A DNA stretch of 64,000 nucleotides, from positions 21,739,930 through 21,803,929 of the forward strand of contig CM056383.1 in NCBI GenBank assembly GCA_029718625.1. The letters run 5' to 3'. Shown here in pieces: positions 55,518 through 64,000 of the stretch. This DNA is from Synaphobranchus kaupii (taxonomy: Eukaryota > Chordata > Actinopteri > Anguilliformes > Synaphobranchidae). The position numbers were made by a program, and so were the translations under genes. Below the pieces are notes generated by a model. That model did no database searches. It saw only the letters and a list, made by a program, of their open reading frames with translations, and was not told where the DNA came from. The number at the start of each line of letters is the position of its first letter. Position 1 is the first letter of the stretch.

Positions 55518-55750
55518 GGCTGTGTTCGGAATCGCTCCCTATTCACTATATAGTGCACTATTTAGGGTGTCGGCCATTTTGTAGGGTGTCCAAAATTCAA
55601 AATGTCAATTTGACACCCTAGTTAGTGCACTCAATATCCCCCACAATGCACTGCAAAATGTAGGGTACAAACATAGAACTATATATTAACATAAAGTTCT
55701 ATGGGTACAAACGATGTACACTACATGACCGGAGACACCTTTTTTTCAAG
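55518..55750. other. MITE-end remnant and probable promoter of the Myb-like gene
   Basis: Starts with the 'ggctgtgttcggaatcgctc' terminus seen at 53228, followed by 'actatatagtgcactattta'. 'caagatggcgatggc' contains the start codon in a good Kozak context. If the terminus belongs to the Harbinger unit that follows, its right-hand partner was not found before 64000. Confidence 0.4.
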
Positions 55751-57752
55751 ATGGCGATGGCTGAGCCTGCGTTTGTCTACAAATGTAAGTATAAAATGCA
55801 AGTTGCATTTTACGTGTTAAACAAATTGGTATGCGTTCTTCGTTCTGTCAGCTTTACAACCAAAATGTTAATGTTAAGTTTATAATTAAACTTGTCAGTT
55901 GATGTTAATTATTTTTTCATTTCATAATTATTGCGAGCTACCGTTACGCTTAATGGAAAATGCAACTTAGCTAACTGAGTTAGCTAGCTAGATGGCTAAC
56001 GTTAACTAACGTACCGTTACCTACCGACCATGCTAGCGTTAGCCTTTATTGAGTTCATAACATTTACTAATGAAGCTAGTTCATTACCTAGTAAATGTTA
56101 TGAACTCAATAAAGGCAAAACTTATTTATTGCCTAAATTTAACTGGTTTCCATACTTCATTCAACATAATAAGCTAGCAAGCTAGCTAACGTTACTGTTC
56201 AACACTTCAATGTCGTGCTAATACTAACTTAGCTATAAATACTAGTTAATGATATAATTAACAATGTCGAGTTGATTTAATGTTAGCGAGAAGTGATACC
56301 TGCACATTTTGGAAATGGCCACATTTTTTTAGTCATCCTTTCATGTAACGTTATGGCAGGGACAGATCAAGATGTGGAGAGGCTAATAAAGCTGAGGCGC
56401 AACGCCGCTCAGCAAGGATGGGAGTAAGTTCAAGCACAATAATGTTTTAACTTATTCATAACTCGTCAATTATCTACAATTAGCTTGAGAAACCGTCAGG
56501 AACGGGAAACGTTTAACATTAGATTCGAACAACTTCATCTACCTCCCTCCTTGTCTCATATAATTTTTATATTCGTGCTAGCACTGTTTTTGAGAATACT
56601 TTAAATACACTAATATCTTACTAAATGTGATTGTGCACTAAATTGGCCAACTCTTCTATGAGTAGACTTGTAAGTTTACTTATTGAAAGTTTACCTGAAA
56701 GTAAATGTAGGCCTACTTTCCCATTTGTTGCTTAAAACATGTACCCTTGTAGTATACTTTAATAAACTTATGTTTTGTAAGGGGTTGGCAACATTACCAA
56801 CATCCCAACAAAAAAATTATGTTACATCTTAGGCAGTATTTAAAAAATAATAATTCAATGACATTTTTAAATCAGATGTGTACCATCTAATATCTTGGAT
56901 GTGGTTTTGTCATTTGTTTTGCAACTTAAATTATGTTTAATTTACCTAGAATTCTGTTGAAAGAAATGGACCTCAGTGCTGTTATCAGCCCCACAAAGGC
57001 AGCAAAAAAGTGGGAAAATCTAAAGAAGACCTACAAGGTTTGTTTTTAAAAATCATTGGTTTGCTATACAATTACTTTCTACTTCCATTAATGTAGTTGG
57101 TAGAAGGGTGAGATAGAGATAAAGTAATATAGAGCATCGCATTCATCATGTAATTGTTGTTGACTGTTTAACATATAGTTAAACATTATTTGTAATTATC
57201 TGTTGGTGCTGTGCATTTAAGTGTGTGCTCTGCTGCGTTTCCTTTAACACTGAGGACGGTCTATGGACTGAAACTTCTTTTTTGTGTGCAGTTTTTCTTT
57301 AGCAGTATGCCCAGTAATAAATAAAAATGAAAGCATTATCCTAAACATGATGGCTTTTTAATCTGATCTCTTTTAAATCCCAGTGTGCAGGTCCAAATGT
57401 GTTGCCTATAATGTTACAGGAACTCCAGAAGCCACCATCAGGGTCTGGGACGGAGTCTGGGGAGGTCACTGCAGGAATGTGGAAGTGGTCATCCATAAGG
57501 CCTCCCTGCCTGATTACCTCATCCTGGGGAGAACCCTCTACCGTTTCTGCAGAGGCCTCCTCATTTTCTGCTCCTGAGCCTGAGCAGGAGAGGCAGCCAG
57601 GGCCAGGGAGCAAGAGGCAGCGGAGGGAGGACCCTGTCCTGCAATTTTTAGAGAGGGAGGCAGAGCAGGCAGAGGCTAGGCTGGCTAGGGAGGAGGCCAG
57701 GGAAGAGAGACTACTGTCTCTTTTGGAGAAAATTGTTGAAAAAATGAATTAA
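55751..57752 (+). CDS. Myb/SANT-like DNA-binding protein of Harbinger type
   Basis: Four exons in phase: 55751-55784, 56360-56423, 56950-57037 and 57420-57752, giving 172 residues. The N-terminal half is a Myb/SANT-like (trihelix/MADF-like) DNA-binding domain: YKWTDQDVERLIKLRRNA, then the KKWENLKKTYK helix with conserved tryptophans. It is followed by ELQKPPSGSGTESGEVTA, a motif usual after this domain, a Pro/Gln-rich linker with KRQRRED (possible nuclear signal), and a C-terminal Arg/Glu coiled coil (EREAEQAEARLAREEAREER). I chose the acceptor at 57418-57419 because it restores the YKEL motif. In PIF-Harbinger transposons such a protein partners the nuclease and brings it to the DNA ends; the nuclease gene lies convergently 158 bases away. 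A polyadenylation signal follows the stop. Confidence 0.8.
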
Positions 57753-57910
57753 TAAAATGTAAATAATAAAATTGAAATGTGGTCATTTATTAAATCGACT
57801 AACTAACCAACTACTAAAATACTAAAAATACAACAACTATTACAACAACTAAAACCAACATTATCTATTTACATATCATTTAACCATTTATTTATTGATT
57901 TGTTTTAGGC

Positions 57911-58945
57911 CTAAATATAATTATGATCAATGAGAGCTGGTGCAGGGATGTCTGGTGCTGACAGAGCTGCAGCCAGGTGGCTCCTCATGTGCTCTCCATT
58001 CTGTGGGTCATCTTCATCCTGCACAACTGCAGTGTCATCTGGCACAACTGCACCCTCCACTGGCTCCAAGATGTCCCCATTGATCATACACAAGTTGTGC
58101 AGGACTGCACAACAGGTTATGACCTGGATAGCGAAGTCTGGCTTGACTTCCAATGCTTTAAAAAATATTGAACGCCACCGTGCTTTCAGGATGCCAAAAG
58201 ACCTTTCAATGATGGACCGTCCCTTGGCATGATGTAAATTGAATCTGGCGTGTACAGGGTTTCTCACTGGCTCCCTGTACGGTGTCATTATGGCGATGGG
58301 CCTTATGGTGCAGGGGTAGCCACCATCCCCAAGGAGGCAAAAACCTGCACGTGCCAAAAAAATTGTACTATTTCGCAGAACCCTGGAATCATGGACAGAT
58401 CCTGGAAAGCCAGCAAAAGTGTCCAGGAACTTCCCCTGGTGATCACACACTGCCTGGAACTGAATAGAATAAAAAAGTTTCCTGTTCAGGTAACACTGTG
58501 CGTCTGTACTGGGGGGCTTTATCCTGACCTGGCAACCATCGATGCTCCCCACAGCAATAGAAAAAACTGGGGAACCTGCAAGGCGTGCAAAGCCAGTTCC
58601 GATCTCCTCCAATTCATTTTGGGATGGGAAATGGATGATCTGGTGTTTGATCTGTATAATTTGTTTTGCCACTCTGTGGACAATATAATGGACAGTGGAG
58701 CGGGGGATGTCGAAGGCTCTGGACACCACTCTGTAAGAGGTTGCACTTGCCAACCAGAAAATGAAAACAATGACCTCTAGTGTATGGCCCCAGCCATGAT
58801 CATAATGCCCACAGAGGAAGGCGATGAGATGACTAATGGTCCTTCTTGACAGTCTGTAGTCTGGTCGGAGGTCACTGTACTCATCAAAGTACAGACGCAG
58901 GGCAGGGACTTGTCGATTGATGCAGCAATATTGAGAAGGATTAAC
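57911..58945 (-). CDS. PIF-Harbinger DDE nuclease (HARBI1-like)
   Basis: One long uninterrupted frame of about 344 codons. It has an N-terminal helical region (RRTISHLIAFL, SYRVVSRAFDIPRSTVHYIV, an HTH-like segment) and a DDE_Tnp_4 nuclease core: VGSIDGCQVRIKPP (first Asp), FYSIQFQAVCD, GFPGSVHDSRVL, GDGGYP (Asp) and SIIERSFGILKARWR (Glu), then a C-terminal tail. All expected catalytic blocks are present, with no stop, so it is either recently active or domesticated. A splice acceptor (ttttttcag) immediately precedes codon TTG at 58945. The true ATG is therefore in an upstream exon, which I could not fix; an ATG exon near 59380-59330 ends at a good donor but is one base out of phase. Confidence 0.88.
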   Translation of the reverse strand, partial: VNPSQYCCINRQVPALRLYFDEYSDLRPDYRLSRRTISHLIAFLCGHYDHGWGHTLEVIVFIFWLASATSYRVVSRAFDIPRSTVHYIVHRVAKQIIQIKHQIIHFPSQNELEEIGTGFARLAGSPVFSIAVGSIDGCQVRIKPPSTDAQCYLNRKLFYSIQFQAVCDHQGKFLDTFAGFPGSVHDSRVLRNSTIFLARAGFCLLGDGGYPCTIRPIAIMTPYREPVRNPVHARFNLHHAKGRSIIERSFGILKARWRSIFFKALEVKPDFAIQVITCCAVLHNLCMINGDILEPVEGAVVPDDTAVVQDEDDPQNGEHMRSHLAAALSAPDIPAPALIDHNYI

Positions 58946-58989
58946 CAACTGAAAAAATGGTAAAGATAAATGTAAAATAATAAATTGTG

Positions 58990-59790
58990 TAATACTGCAT
59001 TTTTTTTTAAAAAGGTTTACTTGTTTTTGTGTTTACAAGAGCAACTTGTTTACCAATATAACTTGTGATATGAATTGTCTACCAATCTTTGTGATATGAA
59101 TAATGAGCAATGGGTTAGCTACATGAATAAATGGATGGTTTGTCCTTATGAATACATGAATAAAGTTTTTTGTTAACATTAAGAAGGCTCAAAGTCATAA
59201 TGGCTATTAATAACAATAGTTCATTAATTCAACTAACGTTAGCTTAAAGAGCTTGGTTTGTAGTTAACGTTACTGTAGCTATTCTAGCCTACTCTTGAGC
59301 AGCATCGTTTGTATACTTACAAGCTGACGACGTCGACGTACCAGCAAGCGCGTCTCAGGTTCGCTCTACGAGCCATAATTCGTTGTCGGCTATTTTTGAG
59401 GAGAATTATTTGTAGGGCTATTAAAATCACGGTAAGTATCATTTTGAATGTGTTCAAATCAGGAGATGACAGACCTAACCAGGGCGTTAAGCTACTGACT
59501 TTCTAGCTCGTGCAAGCTGGCAGAACAGCTCGCGAACACAAACGGGAACAACAACTTTTTTTGTTTAATTGTTTATTAGTTATTATTCACGGAGAAGTAA
59601 TTCGTACAAGTCCACAATGATTCAGGAAAGCCCTTGTTAAAAACAAAAAACACAACCGTTTCTTGTATCCCTGCCCACACACCAAGCATAGATAAGGTTG
59701 TTTGCATGTGACGTCATGTCACTGCGTTGCAGTGGCGCGAACTGCAGATGGGGGGCAGGAAGTGATTTGCAGATTAGGAAAGCACTATTA
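58990..59790. other. Spacer between Harbinger nuclease and THAP start
   Basis: Contains the candidate upstream exon (minus, about 59380-59330, MARRANLRRACWYVDVVS) noted for the nuclease. Otherwise AT-rich, nothing recognised. Confidence 0.35.
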
Positions 59791-59792
59791 AA

Positions 59793-59906
59793 ATGCCAAA
59801 GTTTTGCGCGGTTTACGGCTGTACCAACCGATCGAATCGGGAAAAAAACAAGGGCTACTTTCGAGTCCCGAAAGTGGTTACACATAAAGGCAGTGGCGGC
59901 TCCTGA
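59793..59906 (+). pseudogene. THAP domain N-terminus, truncated
   Basis: ATG opens [19 protein letters not shown] followed by GYFRVPK. This is the start of a THAP zinc finger: C-x4-C (CAVYGC), the N-R pair, and the F.R.P box. THAP fingers are C2CH DNA-binding modules of about 90 residues. Here the frame stops after about 37 codons, just where 'cagtggcggctcctgagctg', a common fish repeat-like sequence, begins. No donor is visible, so the second Cys, the His and the AVPTIF-type end are missing. It is probably a gene or transposon cut by insertion. Confidence 0.6.
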
Positions 59907-60050
59907 GCTGAAATTTGGGGTAGCGGAAAACTTCCCTTTAAACTGATTATTGGTCTTAATAATTTTTCAATCCGTTTCCTTGATTAACAATTCATAGTTT
60001 TCAGTCACGTGACTGCTGCGGAGCCCTGGCGGGCAAAACAACGTTCCAGA

Positions 60051-60424
60051 ATGCGGACGGACACTGGAAACCCCATAGAGCTACCGCAGAAGCCTGTCAA
60101 ATTTCCTTCTTTTGCAACACACGTGTGTTAGATCACCTGTCAAAAGACGAAAAACAAAGATACGCAAACAAACTAAACTTCTTAGGTATGTGTGACCCAT
60201 ATACAGCACCCGCTGCTTTATTTAGATTATTAAAAACCGCGAAGTCGCTGCTGTACTTCGGTGACGTTTACATTTATCTTGTGGAGAATCCATCCCCTTA
60301 CACTGCCGCGAAGATGAAAGCGTACAAAAGTACAGATAGTTATCTGTACTTTCGATCTGGATGGGTCAATAATGCTGTTGTTTGGGAGGTGAAGGACAAT
60401 AAATTCTTCATCGTCAAAGCGAAG
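60051..60424 (+). pseudogene. Exon of a multicopy fish-type protein, frameshifted
   Basis: The first part, from ATG at 60051, reads NPIELPQKPVKFPSFATHV then stops. The second part, in another frame from about 60126, reads LDHLSKDEKQRYANKLNFLG, DPYTAP, DVYIYLVENPSPYTAAKM, AYKSTDSYLYFRSGWV and ends FIVKAK at a donor (gtgagt, 60425). The two parts join smoothly if a duplicated TG in 'cacgtgtgttag' is discounted, so I infer a 2-base insertion. The DPY...DIY.YLV...Y....KAYKS..AY.YF.SGWV pattern recurs in many unnamed fish proteins, often transposon-linked and sometimes followed by a nuclease domain, as I recall. The enzyme role is unknown. Confidence 0.5.
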
Positions 60425-60439
60425 GTGAGTGCTAATTAG

Positions 60440-61028
60440 CTAACGTGAGCTACCTAACGTTGTCATAAAATTTCTTCTTACCGTGAAAAACGACGACATC
60501 TGACAGATGTTTAGGTAAATCTATCACCACGGCGGCACTTTCGTCACAAGTCAGCAATTCTACCGGGAAATGCCCTCTTTGAAAACAAAAAACGAATGAA
60601 TATAAAAAGGTTAGTCTGTTACTGCATACCCGTTTTTGCTAAAGCTGCATCATAGCTATGATAACGCGGAGCTGTCAAAAGTATAACAGCACGGAAACCC
60701 TTAAAAAAAACAAAATAAAAACCGTAGCTAGGCTACACGTAGCCTATGGCTATGACAAATTATGGACTAAACAAGCCACATTTTAGTTAATAAAACTCAA
60801 GTAAGCTAATTTAGATATCCAGTGAGCACAAGTGGCATACAGAACTAGTTTACTTTTTTTTAGCAGCATTTTTTTGTAAGTATAAACCGAACTTTTTTTT
60901 TTTAATACAATTAGTTTGATTTATTTATTTAAGTATGAGCCGAAGTATGCCTTCCTGGCGTGTCTCCACATTTCACAATTTGGTGAGAGTTTTGAAACAT
61001 TGACATTGTTATGAAATACTATTTAGTA
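60440..61028. other. Intron-like spacer
   Basis: AT-rich with poly-A and poly-T runs. No further exon of the preceding frame could be identified. Confidence 0.35.
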
Positions 61029-61603
61029 TTATATTTTTATTTTGGTTAAAACATCAAATCATGTTAATGAATCCATTCAATTTTCCAGATTAAGAGAAAA
61101 AACTTCTGCTTCTTCGTTCATAAGGTTGTCTTCAATCTTCAATTGTGAGCCATTTATTAATGGCAAAATGGATGCTAATAAAATAATAATTTGATTATCC
61201 ACCGACGGTTGGTTTTTAAAAATCAATGATTTCAACGGCGAAAATCGACGTTAATAATAGTCATATTGATCAGTTGAACGTTAAATAATAATCATATTGA
61301 TTATAATTAACATCCAACTAATCAATATGATTATTATTTAACGTTCAACTGATCAATATGACTATTATTAACGTCGATTTTCGCCGTTGAAATCATTGAT
61401 TTTTAAAAACCAACCGTCGGTGGTAATCAAATTATTATTTTATTAGCATCCATTTTGCCATTAATAAATGGCTCACAATTGAAGATTGAAGACAACCTTA
61501 TGAACGAAGAAGCAGAAGAAAGGTAGTATTACATTTTTATTTTGGTTAAAACATCAAATCATGTTAATGAATCCATTCAATTTTCAAGATTAAGATAAAA
61601 AAC
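61029..61603. repeat. Near-perfect ~200 bp-arm palindrome between direct repeats
   Basis: Arms 61103-61302 and 61320-61518 are reverse complements with about one single-base indel; the loop is about 17 bases. The palindrome sits between two direct repeats of about 65 bp (61029-61095 and 61537-61603: 'ttggttaaaacatcaaatca', 'gttaatgaatccattcaatt'). No protein is encoded. The extreme arm identity suggests a recent origin or ongoing gene conversion. Confidence 0.9.
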
Positions 61604-61626
61604 AACTAACAAAAATACACACGTGT

Positions 61627-63611
61627 TTATGGATGCAGACAACATTTCGTGCAGAGCCACTCGGTGTCAGGCACTTCCATCACCTCTGCACACTGCAGGT
61701 GGAACCACAACTGGCATAGCTCACACTGCACCCATTCATCTACGGTGTCATCTGCAGAGCCAGGTGGGACAAGACACCTACAGATGGCGCAGTGTTCACC
61801 ATCTTGTTCAGCCGGAGGTGGGGCCTGCTTTCTCTGCCTTTTTGCCTGCTGGACTTGTCTTCTTTCCTCCTGGGCTTGTCTTCTTTCCTCCTTCTTTTTT
61901 GCCATGTCCTCCTTCCGTTTCTTCTTCTTGTCTTCATTCTCTTTCTCCTCCGCTTCCTTCTGTGCCACCAGGTTGAAATATTCGTCGCTCGTTATTACAC
62001 GGGCCGGCAGAGGAAGGCGACGCCTCACCTTGTCCTGCTTCTCCAAGGCAGGGCTCATGAGGACGTTGGCGAGTGACTCCGGAATTATCCCAGCTGCCAC
62101 CAGGTAGTTTTTCGGAGTCACCCACTTGCAGGTGGGGCAAGGTGCTGGAGTGGCGGAGGGAGTGGCAGATATATTTGTCCCAGTAAGTGGAGCACTAGCT
62201 GAGGCGCTGGTGGTGGAAGCACTGGATGGCGTGGCTGAGGCAGTGGTGGGAGTGCTGGATGGCGTGGCGATGGCGGGAGGAGTGGTGGGAGTGCTGGATG
62301 GCGTGGGTGAGGAAGTGGCTGGAGTGGCATCAGTTCCCTCTGCTGATGGGAGAATTCTCACCACCTAGTAAGTAAAGCATATTTAAAACTCATTAGCACA
62401 CTTTTAAAAGAAATGCAAGTAACTTAGAGGAAGAATTATTGTATTAACGTTACCTGGGTTGTGTCCACAGCCTCCCTCGACAGAGGGAAGATCCCTGCCT
62501 TGCGGAACCCAGCCTTCACGTTCTCGGCGGTGACAGCAGTGGGGTAGACGTGTTTCAGGAGTGGGGAAAACTGCTTTTTCCCCACTACTATGTCACCCCG
62601 CACCAGACCCATCCTGGATGCCATCTTTGAGAAGGCGGTCTTCAGTGGATTGAATACAGCGACGTCAAGGGGCTGGAGGACGTGAGTTGTGTGGGCAGGT
62701 AGGCAGAGAATTTCTATCTTGTTGTCCCTGCATAAGACAATCACTTCCTTCGAGACGTGCGTCTCGTGCTGATCCATAATAAGGATGATGGGTCTCTCCT
62801 CAGGTGCATACCTAATGAAGTGGTGGAGCCATTTTAAGAACAGCTCCCCATCCATATAGCCCTTCTGCTGGATGCCATAGAGGGCATTGGGGGGACCATC
62901 CAGCCTGTATGCTGTGCTTGGGAGGCAGCCAGGGAAGATTATGAAAGGGGGAATGCTTTCACCAGCTGCACTCACGCAGCAGTGGACCGTGATGTGTTGC
63001 CGTGTGGTCTGCTGCTGCTGATAAATGTGCTTTCTCCCGGTCTGGCACAAGACCTTCTCGCGGGACCTCGGCTTGTCCCCGAAGCCAGTCTCATCACAAT
63101 TAAAGATCAGGTGGGGTTTGTTCTTTAAATCGTGCTGGATGTAGAGGGCTTCGTAGATGGAGAAGAAGCCCTCAATGGCTTCGGGGGTAGCGCCGTGGAC
63201 CCTGGCCCTGTCCAGGGAATCTGCCGTCCTCATGGTGAGTGCTGGATGGCGGGCCTTAAACCGTGACCACCACATGTCACTAGGCCCCTTTTCAAGGTTG
63301 ACCCTGGTGGTGTTGCTTCTCCCACTCTCCCGGATTATCCCGATGGCCAGGACCTTCACCAGGGATCTGGTAATCGGGAAACCGTGGTCCGCCATCCAGA
63401 AGATGAAGGACAGGAGGGCTTCCTCCTCTGCAGGGGTCAGGGCTGAATTGGGGTGGGGGTTGTGGGAATATATATTTTTCCTGTAGTCTGCCAGGGTGGT
63501 GTGAGGGATACCGTATTTTTGTGCAGTTTTCCTCAGACTAGCTCCTGCCTTCACCTCCTCTACTGCTACTCCTAACACTTCCTTTGTATATTGCTTGTTC
63601 TTTCTTGGCAT
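61627..63611 (-). CDS. Pogo-like DDE transposase with C-terminal PHD-like finger
   Basis: Two exons, 63611-62454 and 62364-61627, joined in phase 0 (gtaacg donor, ctag acceptor), give 631 residues with no stops. Residues about 8-45 form a psq-type helix-turn-helix (KAGASLRKTAQKYGIPHTTL). A second helical DNA-binding-like region lies at 50-135. The DDE_1 core has Asp173 (FNCDETGF), Asp280 (ILIMDQHETH) and Asp316 (HVLQPLDVAVF), the DDD triad of pogo/Tigger transposases. Exon 2 encodes a Thr/Ser/Pro-rich linker, a Lys/Glu/Arg coiled coil, and a Cys4-His-Cys3 finger (CAICRCLV ... CELCQLWFHLQC ... WLCTKC). The family cuts and pastes DNA at TA sites. An intact frame implies a recent or domesticated copy. 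I found no terminal inverted repeats inside the window. Confidence 0.88.
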
Positions 63612-64000
63612 CTTTCTTTCTTTTCTTTCCCTGGCTTTTCTTTACTTTCCTTTACTTTCCTTTAAAAAAAATAACTTATATTTGATTTACGTTAGATTAG
63701 TAATAGTTAATTATGTTAATGTTAAGTTCAGTTCAGTGGTGTGTTCAGTGTAATGTTAGTGTTCCGTTTAATCAGTAATGTTATGTTAATTAGTTAATGT
63801 TAATGTTATGTGAATTATTTTTTATTAGAATCAAGTTGTTAAAGTTATATAACGTTAGTGTGTGTGAATAAATGTGTGTGAATATAAATAAAATCATTAT
63901 AAACAATCATTTTGTCATGTGACCGATCATGTGCAAACAGCGTCTGTTGACAGAGTTGCTGCCTTGATGTGAGACTGGCGCCAAGCGGTCATTGTGCTGA
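63612..64000. other. 5' region of the pogo-like gene
   Basis: AT-rich, with a 'ctttcctttactttcc' pyrimidine tract next to the start codon and many 'gttaatgtta' words. The GC-richer end 'gcaaacagcgtctgttgacagagttgctg' may belong to the element's terminus or to its promoter. No other gene. Confidence 0.4.

Noticed and set aside
57384..57419. Acceptor at 57382-57383 for the last exon of the Myb-like gene.
   Set aside because: It is in frame but inserts residues that interrupt the conserved YKEL...PP.G.GTE motif. The acceptor at 57418-57419 restores the motif.
57930..58780. Plus-strand frames opposite the Harbinger nuclease.
   Set aside because: Mirror-image frames of a strongly supported minus-strand gene.
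59330..59383. Minus-strand ATG exon (MARRANLRRACWYVDVVS) as first exon of the Harbinger nuclease.
   Set aside because: The donor leaves two bases while the nuclease exon needs phase 0, so the join is out of frame. Kept only as a candidate needing transcript evidence.
61649..62368. Plus-strand frames opposite exon 2 of the pogo-like gene.
   Set aside because: Low-complexity antisense of the Thr/Pro and Lys/Glu-rich coding sequence.

Overview
The window looks like teleost fish nuclear DNA. It is AT-rich, with genes split into short exons joined by GT-AG introns, stretches rich in TAACGTTA and GCTAGC, and a dense mix of fish-type transposable elements (L2-like LINEs, Ty3/Gypsy, PIF-Harbinger, hAT, Tc1, pogo and TTAA-target MITEs). 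I cannot name the species. Nothing resembles an operon, a CRISPR array, an rRNA or a tRNA.

Layout. 1-4.1 kb: a degenerate tandem repeat, then an old inverted repeat whose two arms carry similar exon-like pieces. 4.1-10.3 kb (minus): a 19-exon MIA2/TANGO1 (cTAGE) family gene that I assembled by splice phase; its coiled-coil region contains three tandem copies of a three-exon cassette. 10.8-15.5 kb: a non-coding block bounded by ~300 bp inverted repeats. 16.2-17.5 kb: a broken Gypsy integrase. 20.3-26.6 kb: a TTAA-type MITE, a gag-like remnant, a nearly full-length but broken L2-like LINE with a second LINE nested in it, and a 1.5 kb repeat whose inverted partner lies at 53.7-55.2 kb. 28-29.6 kb: a histone-type 3' stem-loop with no histone gene (second copy at 47.3 kb) and a clean solo LTR.

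30.5-40.4 kb (plus): a gene encoding an N-terminal Cys-pair zinc ribbon and a C-terminal chromodomain-like CxxC module. It contains a 30 bp minisatellite whose units each carry a potential 3' and 5' splice site. Its introns hold Harbinger-type, Tc1-like and foldback elements. 44.2-47.2 kb (minus): a cysteine-rich gene resembling the CxC domains linked to KDZ transposons. A 13-copy, 32 bp minisatellite has expanded inside its conserved domain without breaking the frame. 48.6-53.4 kb: nested DNA transposons. 55.7-58.9 kb: a convergent Myb/SANT-like gene and Harbinger nuclease pair. 59.8-60.4 kb: a cut-off THAP start and a frameshifted exon of a multicopy fish-type protein. 61.0-61.6 kb: a ~200 bp-arm near-perfect palindrome between direct repeats. 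61.6-63.6 kb (minus): an intact two-exon pogo-like DDE transposase with a C-terminal PHD-like finger.

The gene models are my own splice reconstructions. They are supported by reading-frame and phase agreement, not by transcripts.
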